Source: an uncultured Clostridia bacterium
GTDB lineage: Bacteria > Bacillota > Clostridia > TANB77 > CAG-508
Length of the DNA: 21,563 nucleotides
Direction: 5' to 3'
Assembly: GCA_948919095.1 (NCBI GenBank)
Contig: CAQYCU010000018.1
Location: 1 to 21,563, forward strand
Of the stretch, positions 21,145-21,563 are shown in pieces; the first letter of the stretch is position 1; the number at the start of each line of letters is the position of its first letter. Position numbers and translations under genes: made by a program. The notes under the pieces are model-generated. The model saw nothing but the letters and a program-made list of their open reading frames with translations, made no database searches and was not told the origin of the DNA.

Positions 21145-21563
21145 ATGTACAAGAAAAGAGCAAAAGAAACATTTTCGCAAAGTGTATTTGCACTAATGAT
21201 TTCACAAGTTATTGTAAAATTATTAGGATTATTATATAGATTATATTTAACAAATAGAGATAACTATGGTGACGAGGGAAACGCTATATCTGGTGCAAGC
21301 TTTCAGATATATTCACTATTATTAGGAATAACAGCAATAGGAATTCCTAATGCAATATCTAAGCTAATAGCTGAGAAAAGTGCAATTGGTGACCATAAAG
21401 GTGCAAATAAAATATTTAAAATTTCGCTACTAATATTTTCGCTAATTGGAATAGCAGGAAGTTATTTATTATTTTTTTATGCACATTCATTAGCAAATAA
21501 CTATTTACACATAAAAGAAGCGGAATTATCAATTATAGCACTAAGTCCATCAATATTTTTAGT
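21145..21563 (+). CDS. SpoVB/MurJ-type flippase, 5' part only
   Basis: The frame is open to the window edge (139 codons plus two bases). It begins MYKKRAKETFSQSVFALMIS and has three hydrophobic segments in view: SQSVFALMISQVIVKLLGLLYRL, IYSLLLGITAIGIPNAISKL and LLIFSLIGIAGSYLLFFY. These match the start of the MOP/PST transporter superfamily members annotated as stage V sporulation protein B or putative lipid II/polysaccharide flippases (about 500-550 residues when complete). The motif GITAIGIPNAISKLIAEK is characteristic. The ATG follows AAGGGG at 21135-21140. With bofA nearby a sporulation cortex role (SpoVB) is reasonable, but a vegetative lipid II flippase is equally possible from this fragment. 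An overlapping open frame at 21021-21239 is not a gene. Confidence 0.85.
   Translation, partial: MYKKRAKETFSQSVFALMISQVIVKLLGLLYRLYLTNRDNYGDEGNAISGASFQIYSLLLGITAIGIPNAISKLIAEKSAIGDHKGANKIFKISLLIFSLIGIAGSYLLFFYAHSLANNYLHIKEAELSIIALSPSIFL

Noticed and set aside
21021..21239. Small rightward open frame of 72 codons
   Set aside because: It overlaps the well-supported start of the SpoVB/MurJ-like gene in another frame and has no recognisable features.

Overview
This window looks like a chromosomal segment of a low-GC, AT-rich Gram-positive bacterium, most likely a member of the Clostridia. Coding is dominated by A/T-ending codons. Shine-Dalgarno sites are strong (AAGGAG, AGGAGG), and several sigma-A promoters are near consensus with 17-bp spacers. 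Intrinsic terminators are plentiful. The gene content (RNase J, AddB, EngB, a BofA-type pro-sigma-K inhibitor with its DUF2508 neighbour, and a SpoVB/MurJ-type flippase) fits a spore-former or a descendant of one. The exact genus cannot be read from the sequence.

Layout. 1-1090 is a decayed accessory strip. It holds the remains of a C45-family (penicillin acyltransferase-like) hydrolase with a frameshift and a large internal deletion, a promoter that runs almost directly into a terminator, and a broken two-gene unit of unknown function. 1131-7208 is a co-directional block: rnc (RNase III), an Elp3-like radical SAM protein, an 8-oxoguanine DNA glycosylase gene broken by one extra base in its catalytic helix-hairpin-helix, and addB (helicase-nuclease subunit B) with no addA beside it. 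7262-9437 is rnjA (RNase J), driven by a perfect consensus promoter through a roughly 200-nt structured leader, and encoding a protein with an unusual basic, low-complexity N-terminal extension.

9449-11015 holds two minus-strand genes for exported or membrane-anchored proteins. The second (10415-10915) stands out: it is clearly more GC-rich than its surroundings, has its own promoter and strong terminator, and is bracketed by a 15-bp inverted repeat with a third partial copy at the promoter. It looks like an acquired cassette. 11067-12819 is gltX (GluRS). 12860-16485 is a minus-strand block with serS, purA and engB as an apparent operon, followed by a small pilin-like protein with its own promoter. 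16652-17354 carries a DUF2508 gene and bofA.

17386-20945 holds the most unusual pair. A 309-residue protein with a winged-helix-like N-terminus and a Replic_Relax-like C-terminal half converges on a 779-residue VirD4/TraG-like membrane ATPase. No relaxase, VirB4-like gene or transposase is visible here, and housekeeping or sporulation genes lie on both sides. Both genes are intact and have good promoters, ribosome sites and back-to-back terminators. The window ends inside a SpoVB/MurJ-type flippase gene starting at 21145.

I saw no rRNA, tRNA, CRISPR array, transposase or integrase.
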